Assembly (NCBI GenBank): GCA_023418255.1
Contig: JAEZZZ010000122.1
Span: 1-25,663 of the forward strand
DNA: 25,663 nt
Direction of reading: 5' to 3'
DNA from: Bacteroidota bacterium
GTDB lineage: Bacteria > Bacteroidota > Bacteroidia > Bacteroidales > Dysgonomonadaceae
Shown piece by piece: positions 15,488 to 23,216 of this stretch. Both the position numbers and the translations under genes were made by a program. Positions within the stretch are counted from its first letter, which is position 1; each line of letters begins with the position of its first letter. The notes below the pieces were generated by a model. The model had not been told where the DNA came from. It worked only from the letters and a program-made list of their open reading frames with translations, and did not search any database.

Positions 15488-17275
15488 ATGACATTGAAAC
15501 CGATATACAATAAGGTTAGGCGATGGCGTGACGCATACATCAGAGAGCGACATTTCCTGTTGTTTGTATGCTTTTTGGTGGGAATTTTCACCGCTTTCGC
15601 TGCTTATTTGTTAAAGGTTGCAGTTCACCTATTTCAACACCTCCTTACCGACAGTTTCACACAAACGGGTGCTAACTATTTGTATCTTTTGTATCCAATT
15701 GTCGGGATTTTGATTGCCGGACTTTATGTGCGCCATCTTGTAAAAGATGATATTAGCCATGGAGTTACAAAAATCCTGTTTGCTATTTCGCAACGCAAAA
15801 GCCGCATAAAGCCACACAATATGTACTCGTCGCTTATTGCTAGCTCCATCACCATCGGATTTGGTGGTTCTGTCGGCGCGGAGGCGCCAATTGTGCTCAC
15901 AGGCTCTGCAATTGGTTCTAATTTGGGACGTTTTTTCAAGATGGACCAGCGCAGCTTGATGATTCTTGTGGGTTGTGGCGCCGCCGGTGCCATTGCCGGA
16001 ATATTTAAGGCTCCAATCGCGGGCATTCTTTTTGTAATTGAAGTGCTACTGCTTGACCTTACGATGTCTTCCATTCTGCCATTGCTTATCACGGCAGTAA
16101 CTGCCACCACAGTTTCCTATATCCTTACAGGAAGCGACGCCTTGTTCGCGTTTACGCAAGGGGAACATTTTTTATTGAATCGCATTCCGTACGTGGCGCT
16201 GTTGGGCATTGTGTGCGGCTTCACATCGCTTTATGTAACACGCGCAATGAGCTGGCTGGAGGATATTTATCACCGTCTTTCGCCTGTCAAAAGATTTCTT
16301 TTGGGCGGCGTCACATTAAGTCTTCTCATCTTTTTTCTGCCACCGCTATTTGGTGAAGGTTACGACTCCATCAACAAACTGCTTGCAGGTGGTGAGGCAT
16401 ACAAAGAACTGCTGAACGGAAGTTTTTTCTATTCCTTCCGAAACAGGTGGGGCATCATTGTTTTTCTTAGTTTGATAGTTCTACTTAAAATATTTGCAAC
16501 AAGCGCAACCAATGGTGGTGGAGGAACAGGCGGTATTTTTGCCCCCACCCTATTTTTAGGCTGTATCATTGGTTTTATTTTTTCTTATACATTAAACGAA
16601 CTTGGCTATACCACTTATCTTCCGCAAGAAAACTTTGCACTGATGGGAATGGCAGGCGTCATGGCAGGCGTCATGCACGCTCCTTTGACGGGCACGTTCC
16701 TTATCGCGGAATTAACAGGTGGCTACGCGCTCTTTCTTCCCTTGATGATCGTTTCCGCATGCTCGTATGGCACCATCATCATATTTGAAAATCACAACAT
16801 TTACGCCATGCGATTGGCAAAACGAGGCGAACTGATTACGCATCACAAAGACAAAGCCGTACTTACTTTCCTAAAAATACGAGATTTGATAGAAACAAAT
16901 ATAACGGTTGTGAAACCCGATATGACATTGGGCGATATGGTAAAAGTTATTTCGGTTTCAAAAAGAAATATTTTTCCCGTGGTCGATGACAACAATATTT
17001 TAATCGGACTTGTGATGGTTAACGACATACGCAATATCGTGTTTCGTCCGGAACTGTATGAGAAATTCAAAGTAGAAAAATTTATGGTCGGGCCGCCGGC
17101 AAAAATTAACATTAACTCTTCTATGGAAAAGGTGATGAATACGTTTGAGGACACAAAGGCGTGGAATCTTCCGGTGGTAGATGATAACGGTGTTTATTTG
17201 GGGATTTTATCTCAATCGTCGGTATTCAATTCATATCGAGAAGTATTGGTTCAGAACTATTCGGAAGAAGAATAA
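15488..17275 (+). CDS. CLC-family chloride channel/transporter with tandem CBS domains
   Basis: A 595-residue inner-membrane anion protein: CLC core (about 20-440) followed by two CBS domains (about 466-525 and 532-590) that usually bind adenine nucleotides. The gating glutamate E132 is present in GAEAP (130-134, equivalent to GREGP). GIFAP (349-353) and the pore tyrosine Y439 (NIYAMRLAKRG) are recognisable. The first anion motif GSGIP is not conserved, being SHGVTKI at about 90-96. At the internal proton-transfer position, next to E185 in FVIEVLLL, there is V186, the residue found in eukaryotic CLC channels, whereas exchangers have glutamate. It precedes fmt by 12 bases and is probably co-transcribed with it. 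Channel or exchanger mode is inference. Confidence 0.92.
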   Translation: MTLKPIYNKVRRWRDAYIRERHFLLFVCFLVGIFTAFAAYLLKVAVHLFQHLLTDSFTQTGANYLYLLYPIVGILIAGLYVRHLVKDDISHGVTKILFAISQRKSRIKPHNMYSSLIASSITIGFGGSVGAEAPIVLTGSAIGSNLGRFFKMDQRSLMILVGCGAAGAIAGIFKAPIAGILFVIEVLLLDLTMSSILPLLITAVTATTVSYILTGSDALFAFTQGEHFLLNRIPYVALLGIVCGFTSLYVTRAMSWLEDIYHRLSPVKRFLLGGVTLSLLIFFLPPLFGEGYDSINKLLAGGEAYKELLNGSFFYSFRNRWGIIVFLSLIVLLKIFATSATNGGGGTGGIFAPTLFLGCIIGFIFSYTLNELGYTTYLPQENFALMGMAGVMAGVMHAPLTGTFLIAELTGGYALFLPLMIVSACSYGTIIIFENHNIYAMRLAKRGELITHHKDKAVLTFLKIRDLIETNITVVKPDMTLGDMVKVISVSKRNIFPVVDDNNILIGLVMVNDIRNIVFRPELYEKFKVEKFMVGPPAKININSSMEKVMNTFEDTKAWNLPVVDDNGVYLGILSQSSVFNSYREVLVQNYSEEE

Positions 17276-17287
17276 ACACAAAACAGC

Positions 17288-18253
17288 ATGAAAAAAGAAA
17301 AGTTTCGTATCGTATTTATGGGCACACCGGAATTTGCGGTCCACTCTCTACGAACTCTTGTAGAAAATGGATTTTGTGTAGTAGGTGTGGTTACCATGCC
17401 CGATAAACGTTCCGGCAGAGGACATCAATTTCGTCCTTCACCCGTGAAAGAATATGCCGAAAAAGAGGGACTTCGCATACTCCAACCTCAAAATCTAAAA
17501 GATAATTCTTTTCTGAGTGAACTTGCTTCTCTCAAAGCTGACTTACAAATTGTTGTGGCATTTCGTATGCTTCCAGAAGCGGTGTGGAACATGCCGCCGA
17601 AAGGAACGTTTAACCTACACGCATCGTTACTTCCGCAATATCGTGGCGCGGCCCCCATCAATTGGGCAATTATAAACGGTGAAACGGAAACGGGCGCAAC
17701 CACCTTTTTCTTGTCACACGACATCGACACAGGCCATATTATTTTTCAAAGAAAGATCCACATTTCTCCTTCCGATAATGCCGGAACAATTCACGATCGT
17801 TTAATGCAAATTGGTGCCGACCTGGTTATTAAGACAACAAATGCCATCATATCAGAAAATGTGGCGGCAAAACCGCAAGATGAGTTTATATCGGAAAATG
17901 GAACGTTGAAACCGGCCCCGAAAATATTTAAAGAGACATGCCGAATTGACTGGAACAAAACCGAAAAAGAGGTTTTCAACCTCATTCGTGGCCTATCACC
18001 GTATCCCGGCGCATGGACATGTTCATCAGCAAATCCCGAAGCAACCTTTAAAATATTCGCGAGCGAAACAGTGGGGAAACCCCACTCAGTCGCCCATGGC
18101 ACAATCATCACCGACAACAAAACTTTTATAGAAGTGGCAGTGAAAAATGGACGAATAAGAATTTTAGAAATTCAAGCTCCAGGGAAAAAGAGAATGAGCA
18201 CACGCGATTTTTTAAATGGATTCGATTTCGCCAATGAGGCTCTGTTCATATAA
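17288..18253 (+). CDS. fmt: Methionyl-tRNA formyltransferase
   Basis: Transfers a formyl group from 10-formyl-tetrahydrofolate to initiator methionyl-tRNA. The 321 residues have the normal two-part layout: a Rossmann formyltransferase domain (about 1-205) and a C-terminal OB-like tRNA-binding domain (about 210-315). The start KFRIVFMGTPEFAV is typical. Catalytic N109 and H111 lie in GTFNLHASLLP. The signature from about 113 to 136 includes SLLPQYRGAAPINWAI, and D147 is in DIDTG. It lies directly after the CLC gene, while many other genomes pair fmt with def. It is convergent with the next gene, with only 22 bases between them. Confidence 0.97.
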   Translation: MKKEKFRIVFMGTPEFAVHSLRTLVENGFCVVGVVTMPDKRSGRGHQFRPSPVKEYAEKEGLRILQPQNLKDNSFLSELASLKADLQIVVAFRMLPEAVWNMPPKGTFNLHASLLPQYRGAAPINWAIINGETETGATTFFLSHDIDTGHIIFQRKIHISPSDNAGTIHDRLMQIGADLVIKTTNAIISENVAAKPQDEFISENGTLKPAPKIFKETCRIDWNKTEKEVFNLIRGLSPYPGAWTCSSANPEATFKIFASETVGKPHSVAHGTIITDNKTFIEVAVKNGRIRILEIQAPGKKRMSTRDFLNGFDFANEALFI

Positions 18254-18275
18254 ACTTGGCACTGCAACTTGGTAA

Positions 18276-19817
18276 CTACCACTTGTAATCAAAACCGATA
18301 CCGATCACCTGGCTTATTTGCAGATGTTTAAATTTGGGGTGAACCGGCACAGCATCATCATAGCGCAAATGCAAAAAGAATGTGGTGGTGAGATAGTTAC
18401 TCAATGGAAATTTAAACGTGTTTTCAAATTCCGCCTCAATTTTATCGTAGCTGGTAAAATATTTTAAGCGTGATTCGAGCGTAATATAGCGCGTCATGTT
18501 ATAGTTAACAAGCGAATTGATAGTCGAACCGACGTCAAAAACATAACGTTCTCCTTTGGAAAGCCCAAAACGTTTTAAATTCACCCTTGAATTTAGAATA
18601 TACCTATAGTTCAACGAAATAGGTGATAAGGCAAGTTCCCATTTTACTTTTCGATGGCGCACGCGATCCGATTTTTTTTCTGTCTCATATTTCATACCGA
18701 TACCGGCATTGATATATAATGGCGAAAGGAACGATGAACGCAAACCGTTTGAATTTGGCTCGTGATTATTAAACAATTGCGTTTTAATTTCCATGTTTGT
18801 AGAGTAAGACCAATGTTTTATAAATGCATCAACACCAAAGTCACCGTAATATCGTAGTAAATCCTCCCCTATTCTAAACTTGCGCAACGAATCTTCTGGG
18901 GCATTGTAAATAGAGACGCGCCATTCAAACAAATTATTGAATCGCACCTTATCTTTCTTGTAGTTTAGCCTGATGACATGATGGTTTCTAATATTCAAGT
19001 TGCTGGTTCCACCTTTGTGCCAATTGTCAGAAAAATAGTTTTGAGAAAACACCAATTCATGTTTACCGGACCAAATCCAATATCGGCGGCGAAACTTCAC
19101 ACCTTCTACATCGGGTCTATCCAATGAGACAGACATTTCTGTTTCGAGAATATTTTGGAACGGGTCGAGTTGCGTCGTAATTTTATCATCATAATTATTC
19201 TTATTTAAGCGATTTAGCTGCAAAACAGAGTATTTAATTTCATCCGGTGATGAAGCATAGAATTGTTTTCGCACATTGCGTATAAAATCGTATTGTCTCA
19301 ATCGTTTGGCGAATGTATTTTCAGGCGGAATGAGGGTATATTTTGACGTAGAATCATCAATCTGATAGAATGATAGATTGCGAGGTAAAATTTTTCCCAT
19401 AAAAACCGGTGGCAAAAACAGCGGATTATAAAACATGGTATCGGCAAACGTCAATCCGCTCATAACCTCACTCCCGGGATACTCAGGTAGTTGCAGTGTC
19501 CCGTTTGCTTTACGTAAATAGAGTGAATCCAACGGTTTTATTATCTTTTTTTTCTCAAGGAAAAAATCGTCAACATCCAAATTTACCTCCGGTAAAAACA
19601 GATTATTGTAGGAATTTGTCTGTTTATCACCCTCCATCTGACTCTCTGAACTGGATTTATTTTCATGATAATGAACGGTTTGCCGAATGCGCTTTTCAAT
19701 ATCTGTGACATCATGAAATCTTTTCACACTATCCATAACTTGCCCAAATCCATCAGGCGGAAAGCAAAAACACAAAATAATAAAGAGAAAAAATTTAAAA
19801 ATTGGTCGCATAATCAT
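18276..19817 (-). CDS. DUF3078-like outer-membrane protein
   Basis: A 513-residue exported protein with an N-terminal signal peptide (cleavage likely after DGFGQ, about 26) and a C-terminal half rich in alternating beta-strand patterns, ending in an aromatic residue as outer-membrane barrels often do. The segment HELVFSQNYFSDNWHKGG, with following NHHVIRLNYKKDKVRFNN, resembles the W/SQ..NW..GG region of the DUF3078 family common in Bacteroidota. Function unknown; transport or envelope maintenance is a guess. An alternative ATG lies at 19811. Its promoter carries an element also found before recR. Confidence 0.8.
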   Translation of the reverse strand: MIMRPIFKFFLFIILCFCFPPDGFGQVMDSVKRFHDVTDIEKRIRQTVHYHENKSSSESQMEGDKQTNSYNNLFLPEVNLDVDDFFLEKKKIIKPLDSLYLRKANGTLQLPEYPGSEVMSGLTFADTMFYNPLFLPPVFMGKILPRNLSFYQIDDSTSKYTLIPPENTFAKRLRQYDFIRNVRKQFYASSPDEIKYSVLQLNRLNKNNYDDKITTQLDPFQNILETEMSVSLDRPDVEGVKFRRRYWIWSGKHELVFSQNYFSDNWHKGGTSNLNIRNHHVIRLNYKKDKVRFNNLFEWRVSIYNAPEDSLRKFRIGEDLLRYYGDFGVDAFIKHWSYSTNMEIKTQLFNNHEPNSNGLRSSFLSPLYINAGIGMKYETEKKSDRVRHRKVKWELALSPISLNYRYILNSRVNLKRFGLSKGERYVFDVGSTINSLVNYNMTRYITLESRLKYFTSYDKIEAEFENTFKFPLSNYLTTTFFLHLRYDDAVPVHPKFKHLQISQVIGIGFDYKW

Positions 19818-19852
19818 CCGAATTGATTTTTCCTACTGCAATCTATTTGAAT

Positions 19853-19905
19853 TTGCAAAGGTACATGATTATTCTATGAAAACCACACAGAGAGATAAAA
19901 AACTT
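19853..19905 (-). promoter_or_regulatory. Promoter of the outer-membrane protein gene, conserved element (copy 2)
   Basis: Read on the minus strand, the -7 box TACCTTTG lies at 19863-19856. The 53 bases from AAG (19905) to TTTGCAA (19853) match the recR promoter element with seven substitutions and one T inserted or deleted. The blocks TCTGTGTGGTTTT and AGAATAATCATGTA are identical. No TTTG -33 box is present; the conserved TGTGTGG occupies that region. The predicted start is near 19849, leaving a leader of about 32 bases. Confidence 0.65.
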
Positions 19906-20059
19906 ATCGAATTGAGGTATTCAGTGATCTGCTTTCAGCAATTAACAATGTGCAATTATCAATTAACTATCATTGTCAACCTATTTGAGAAGTTGACACT
20001 TTTTTAAAGTTTAAACCTTGAACCCATTTTATCCGGCATTTTGTCTTTAATTGGCCTAT

Positions 20060-20093
20060 TTTGAATTTATATCAAATGAAATTTCTATATTTG
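20060..20093 (+). promoter_or_regulatory. lemA promoter
   Basis: TTTG (20060-20063) is followed after 22 bases by TATATTTG (20086-20093), both matching the Bacteroidota consensus. The predicted transcription start near 20100 gives a leader of about 50 bases. This supports starting lemA at 20150, because an upstream in-frame TTG at 20051 would lie before the transcript. Confidence 0.7.
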
Positions 20094-20149
20094 CAACTTA
20101 TTATAAATTTAAATGTCAAACACAAAGAAAATATAAAAAAAACATTGAT

Positions 20150-20731
20150 ATGAAAAATTTCAAAACGATTCTTTTGGTTTGTGTGTTGGGGCTGTTTTTC
20201 AGCAGCTGTGGATACAACACCATGGTTGAAAAACAGGAAACGGTTACATCGCAATGGGCAAATGTTGAAAACAGCTACCAACGCCGCGCCGATTTGATCC
20301 CCAACCTTGTGAATACGGTTAAGGGATATGCGAAACACGAGCAGGAAACATTTACTCAAGTGACAGAGGCACGCGCCAAAGCCACACAAACAAGAGTGGA
20401 TCCTGATAATCTCACCGAAGATAAAATTGCGGAATTTCAAAAAGCACAAGGTCAACTTTCAACTGCTTTGGGACGTCTGCTACTGATTCAAGAGAACTAT
20501 CCGGAACTGAAGGCTAACGAAAATTTCCTTGCGTTGCAAGATCAACTGGAAGGAACAGAAAATAGAATTTCGGTTGAAAGAAACAAGTACAATAAAGTAG
20601 CGCAAGATTACAACGCCTATATTCGCAAATTTCCTCAGATTATCTATTCCGGACTTTTCGGATTTAAGAAAAAAGGATATTTCGAAGCATTACCCGGAAG
20701 CGAGAATGCCCCCAAAGTGGACTTTAATTGA
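20150..20731 (+). CDS. lemA: LemA-family lipoprotein
   Basis: A 193-residue protein that starts MKNFKTILLVCVLGLFFSSCGYN: a signal peptide with a lipobox (FSSC), so probably a lipoprotein. The remainder is the LemA helical domain, with the conserved opening ENSYQRRADLIPNLVNTVKGY and a central region of long helices (AQGQLSTALGRLLLIQENYPELKAN) typical of the family. LemA proteins are envelope proteins of poorly known function, often next to TPM-domain genes, as here. I chose the ATG at 20150 because of the promoter and the signal peptide; the open frame continues upstream to 20051. Confidence 0.95.
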   Translation: MKNFKTILLVCVLGLFFSSCGYNTMVEKQETVTSQWANVENSYQRRADLIPNLVNTVKGYAKHEQETFTQVTEARAKATQTRVDPDNLTEDKIAEFQKAQGQLSTALGRLLLIQENYPELKANENFLALQDQLEGTENRISVERNKYNKVAQDYNAYIRKFPQIIYSGLFGFKKKGYFEALPGSENAPKVDFN

Positions 20732-20788
20732 TACACATTGATTAATTGTTGAGAATCCTTGTTTTTTCTGTATAGATAGGTCTGACAT

Positions 20789-21211
20789 ATGTTGAACGAG
20801 AAAGAGCTTCTTCGTATTAAGGAAGCTATATCCCAAGCTGAAAAATCGACATCCGGAGAAATACGCGTGTGCGTGGCAAAAAGATGCGACGGAAGTGCGC
20901 TGCAAGCTGCCGTGAAAAAATTTCACGAAATAAAAATGGATGCCACACAGTTGCGGAATGCCGTACTTGTGTATGTTTGCCCCGAATCACAAAAAGCCGC
21001 TATTATAGGTGACATGGGTATCAACAAGATTGCCCATGAAGATTTTTGGGATACCGCGTTAAATGACATGCTGACCTATTTTAAACAGGGCGAAATTGCC
21101 GAAGGCATTTGCCAAAGCGTGCAAAAAGTGGGAGAATTGATAAAAGTGCATTATCCCATATCGGAAAATGACATAAATGAACTTTCAGATGACGTTATCC
21201 TGGAAAAATAG
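20789..21211 (+). CDS. Cytosolic TPM-domain protein
   Basis: A 140-residue protein made almost entirely of a TPM (TLP18.3/Psb32/MOLO-1) domain: ISQAEKSTSGEIRVCVAKRC, then RNAVLVYVCPESQKAAIIGDMGINK, then LNDMLTYFKQGEIAEGICQSVQKVGELI. It has no signal peptide and no membrane helix, unlike the next gene. Some TPM proteins have been reported to have phosphatase activity, but function here is not shown. It follows lemA by 57 bases and overlaps the next gene by up to 35 bases. Confidence 0.9.
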   Translation: MLNEKELLRIKEAISQAEKSTSGEIRVCVAKRCDGSALQAAVKKFHEIKMDATQLRNAVLVYVCPESQKAAIIGDMGINKIAHEDFWDTALNDMLTYFKQGEIAEGICQSVQKVGELIKVHYPISENDINELSDDVILEK

Positions 21212-21971
21212 AGTAATATTTGCCTTTTTGGCAATTATTTTTTCTTGTAGATTGTCGGCACAAGACATTCCGGAGCCAATGCGTCCATATCGGCTGGTAA
21301 ATGATTTTGCAGACATTTTTTCCACATCAGAGTTGCAAGCTTTAGAGCAAAAACTACTCGCCTACAACGATTCCACATCTACGCAAATTTATGTTATAAC
21401 AGTCAAAGAATTAAATGGATATGACATTTCCGATTTTGCTTTCCGCCTGGGAGAAAAATGGGGCATCGGACAGAAAAGCAAAAACAATGGTGTCGTAATT
21501 CTCATTAAACCTCGTGTCGGCAACAATCGTGGCAAAGTATTTATAGCCAACGGCTATGGATTGGAAGAAAAAATAACGGACGCGTTCACAGGAAAAGTGA
21601 TCCGTCAAAAAATGATTCCACATTTTAAAAACGATGATTATTTTTCAGGAGTAAATACTGCTGTTGATGCTATTATCGAACGACTTTCAGGCAGTTTTTC
21701 ACCGGATAACGATGAGGATGATTCCGGCATCTCTTTATTGACCGTTATATTTGTCATTCTATTTGCCATTATTATTTTCAGCATGTTTGCCGGCGGTGGC
21801 GACCAACATATCGATAGCGATGGACATCGCAATAGCAGAGGCGATTTCTTTTTTCCCCCATTCTCCGGCGGAAGAGGAGGTGGCGGAAGTGGCGGAGGTT
21901 TTAGTGGAGGTGGCTTCGGTGGCGGCGGAGGCGGCAGTTTCGGCGGTGGTGGTGCCGGCGGTAGTTGGTAA
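21177..21971 (+). CDS. Exported TPM-domain protein with glycine-rich tail (YgcG type)
   Basis: Up to 264 residues. A signal peptide (about 12-28, ending LSAQ) is followed by a TPM domain (about 38-175, with VNDFADIFSTSELQALEQKL, then RLGEKWGIGQKSKNNGVVIL and KVFIANGYGLEEKITDAF). A membrane helix follows (about 187-204), then a glycine/serine-rich tail (about 206-264) ending GGAGGSW. This is the usual YgcG-type layout: anchored at the inner membrane with the TPM domain in the periplasm. The start at 21177 overlaps the previous gene by 35 bases; an ATG at 21189 gives a tidier signal peptide. LemA plus two TPM proteins form one cluster. Confidence 0.93.
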   Translation: MNFQMTLSWKNRVIFAFLAIIFSCRLSAQDIPEPMRPYRLVNDFADIFSTSELQALEQKLLAYNDSTSTQIYVITVKELNGYDISDFAFRLGEKWGIGQKSKNNGVVILIKPRVGNNRGKVFIANGYGLEEKITDAFTGKVIRQKMIPHFKNDDYFSGVNTAVDAIIERLSGSFSPDNDEDDSGISLLTVIFVILFAIIIFSMFAGGGDQHIDSDGHRNSRGDFFFPPFSGGRGGGGSGGGFSGGGFGGGGGGSFGGGGAGGSW

Positions 21972-22103
21972 GACCATATTAACTAGGAAAATAAGAGACT
22001 TCAACCTCTTATCCAAAAAACAGATTATACACAAGGAATTGATTAAATACGCTCATAAATAAAAGTGAGAAACTCAGGCTCGTTGCACCTTACGATAAAA
22101 AAC

Positions 22104-23033
22104 ATGTCGCTTATAACCATTCTCGGACCAACAGCAAGTGGCAAAACATCTTTTGCCACACATTTGGCTTATCAACTGCACGGAGAGATTATCAGTGCCG
22201 ATTCGCGACAAATTTACCGGCAGATGGACATTGGTACGGGAAAAGATTTGTCCGATTATGTTGTTCATGACACCGCCATTCCATATCATTTAATTGATAT
22301 TCGCGAAGCAGGAGAAAAATATACATTATTTAATTATCAACACGATTTTCATAAAGCGTATCACGATATTATCACACGGCAAAAACTACCGATTTTATGT
22401 GGCGGCACAGGGCTGTATATCGAGTCCGTGTTGAAAGGCTATAATCTGCCTCACGTTTCCCCCAATCCATCTCTGCGTAAAGCGCTAGAAAACAAAACAC
22501 TTACTGAATTGGCTGCTATTTTAAGTCAATATAAAACGTTGCACAACACCACTGACATCGACACCAGACGAAGAGCCATCAGAGCCATAGAAATTGCTGA
22601 ATTTCAATCAAAGAATCCCAACAGCCGTCCTAAATATCCCGCTATAGAAAGCATTGTGTTGGGAATAAAAATAGACCGCGAGACGAGAAGAAAAAACATT
22701 TCGCATCGATTGAGAAAACGGTTAGACGAAGGACTTGTGCAAGAAGTGGAGCAACTTCTCAATCAAGGCATTACCGCAGAACAGTTGATTTATTATGGAC
22801 TGGAATATAAATTTGTCACACTTTATCTGCAAAAGAAAATCACGTATAAACAAATGTTTTCTGAACTCGAAATTGCCATTCATCAATTTGCCAAACGGCA
22901 AATGACTTGGTTCAGAGGCATGGAGCGACGCGGTTTCACAATTCATTGGATTGATTATACACTCTCGATGGATGATAAAATTAGCTGTGCTGTGGATATT
23001 ATTGAAAAAGAGAAGCGCAAGAAACTCTTTTGA
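22104..23033 (+). CDS. miaA: tRNA dimethylallyltransferase
   Basis: Adds a dimethylallyl group to A37 of tRNAs that read codons starting with U. I start at the ATG at 22104 (MSLITILGPTASGKT); the frame is open from 22065 but the extra 13 residues do not fit the family. The P-loop GPTASGKT (8-15) is followed by ADSRQIYRQMDIGTGK, GGTGLY and the C-terminal RQMTWFRGM, all conserved. The length, 309 residues, is normal. It follows the TPM gene by 132 bases, with no clear terminator between them. Confidence 0.96.
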   Translation: MSLITILGPTASGKTSFATHLAYQLHGEIISADSRQIYRQMDIGTGKDLSDYVVHDTAIPYHLIDIREAGEKYTLFNYQHDFHKAYHDIITRQKLPILCGGTGLYIESVLKGYNLPHVSPNPSLRKALENKTLTELAAILSQYKTLHNTTDIDTRRRAIRAIEIAEFQSKNPNSRPKYPAIESIVLGIKIDRETRRKNISHRLRKRLDEGLVQEVEQLLNQGITAEQLIYYGLEYKFVTLYLQKKITYKQMFSELEIAIHQFAKRQMTWFRGMERRGFTIHWIDYTLSMDDKISCAVDIIEKEKRKKLF

Positions 23034-23126
23034 AACAATAAAACTATTTAAAATTTAGCAAAAGGATAGGAAAACAGGACAAAATAAAAAGAGAGGATAA
23101 TTTTCTGCCAAAAGAGAAAAATATTG

Positions 23127-23134
23127 TACTTTTG
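23127..23134 (+). promoter_or_regulatory. Candidate lysA -7 box (TACTTTTG)
   Basis: TACTTTTG matches TAnnTTTG. The -33 region (about 23101-23107, TTTTCTG) is only similar to consensus. The predicted start near 23141 puts the 23151-23174 hairpin inside the lysA leader. Confidence 0.55.
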
Positions 23135-23150
23135 CACTCAATAATTAAAA

Positions 23151-23174
23151 AAAACAGCGTGACTGCGCTGTTTT
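23151..23174 (+). terminator. Terminator-like hairpin in the lysA leader
   Basis: AAAACAGCG (23151-23159) and CGCTGTTTT (23166-23174) form a perfect 9-bp stem around a six-base loop, followed by CATTTT. It has the form of an intrinsic terminator with a short U tract. It lies 43 bases before the lysA ATG and just downstream of a candidate -7 box, so it may act as an attenuator or 5' stabiliser. It may alternatively end the miaA transcript. Confidence 0.55.
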
Positions 23175-23216
23175 CATTTTCCATAAACATCTCTCTAAGA
23201 ATTGCTTGATAAAAAG

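Larger units (their letters stand above)
19818..20149. other. Divergent intergenic region with two promoters and short repeats
   Basis: This 332-base gap holds the promoter of the outer-membrane protein gene (left, minus strand) and the lemA promoter (right, plus strand). Between them, three copies of CAATTA occur at 19939-19944, 19953-19958 and 19960-19965. They are flanked or overlapped by an ACAATG (19945-19950)/CATTGT (19971-19976) inverted pair. No coding content is supported. Confidence 0.6.

Noticed and set aside
20072..20455. Minus-strand open frame of 127 codons opposite lemA
   Set aside because: It covers the lemA promoter and signal peptide in antisense; the lemA product has clear family features and this one has none.
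21751..22062. Plus-strand open frame of 103 codons overlapping the glycine-rich tail
   Set aside because: Its low-complexity A/V/E run is the out-of-frame reading of GGN codons of the TPM protein tail.
23141..23216. Lysine riboswitch before lysA
   Set aside because: The leader is only about 75 bases and lacks the long multi-helix aptamer of the L box; only the single hairpin is present.
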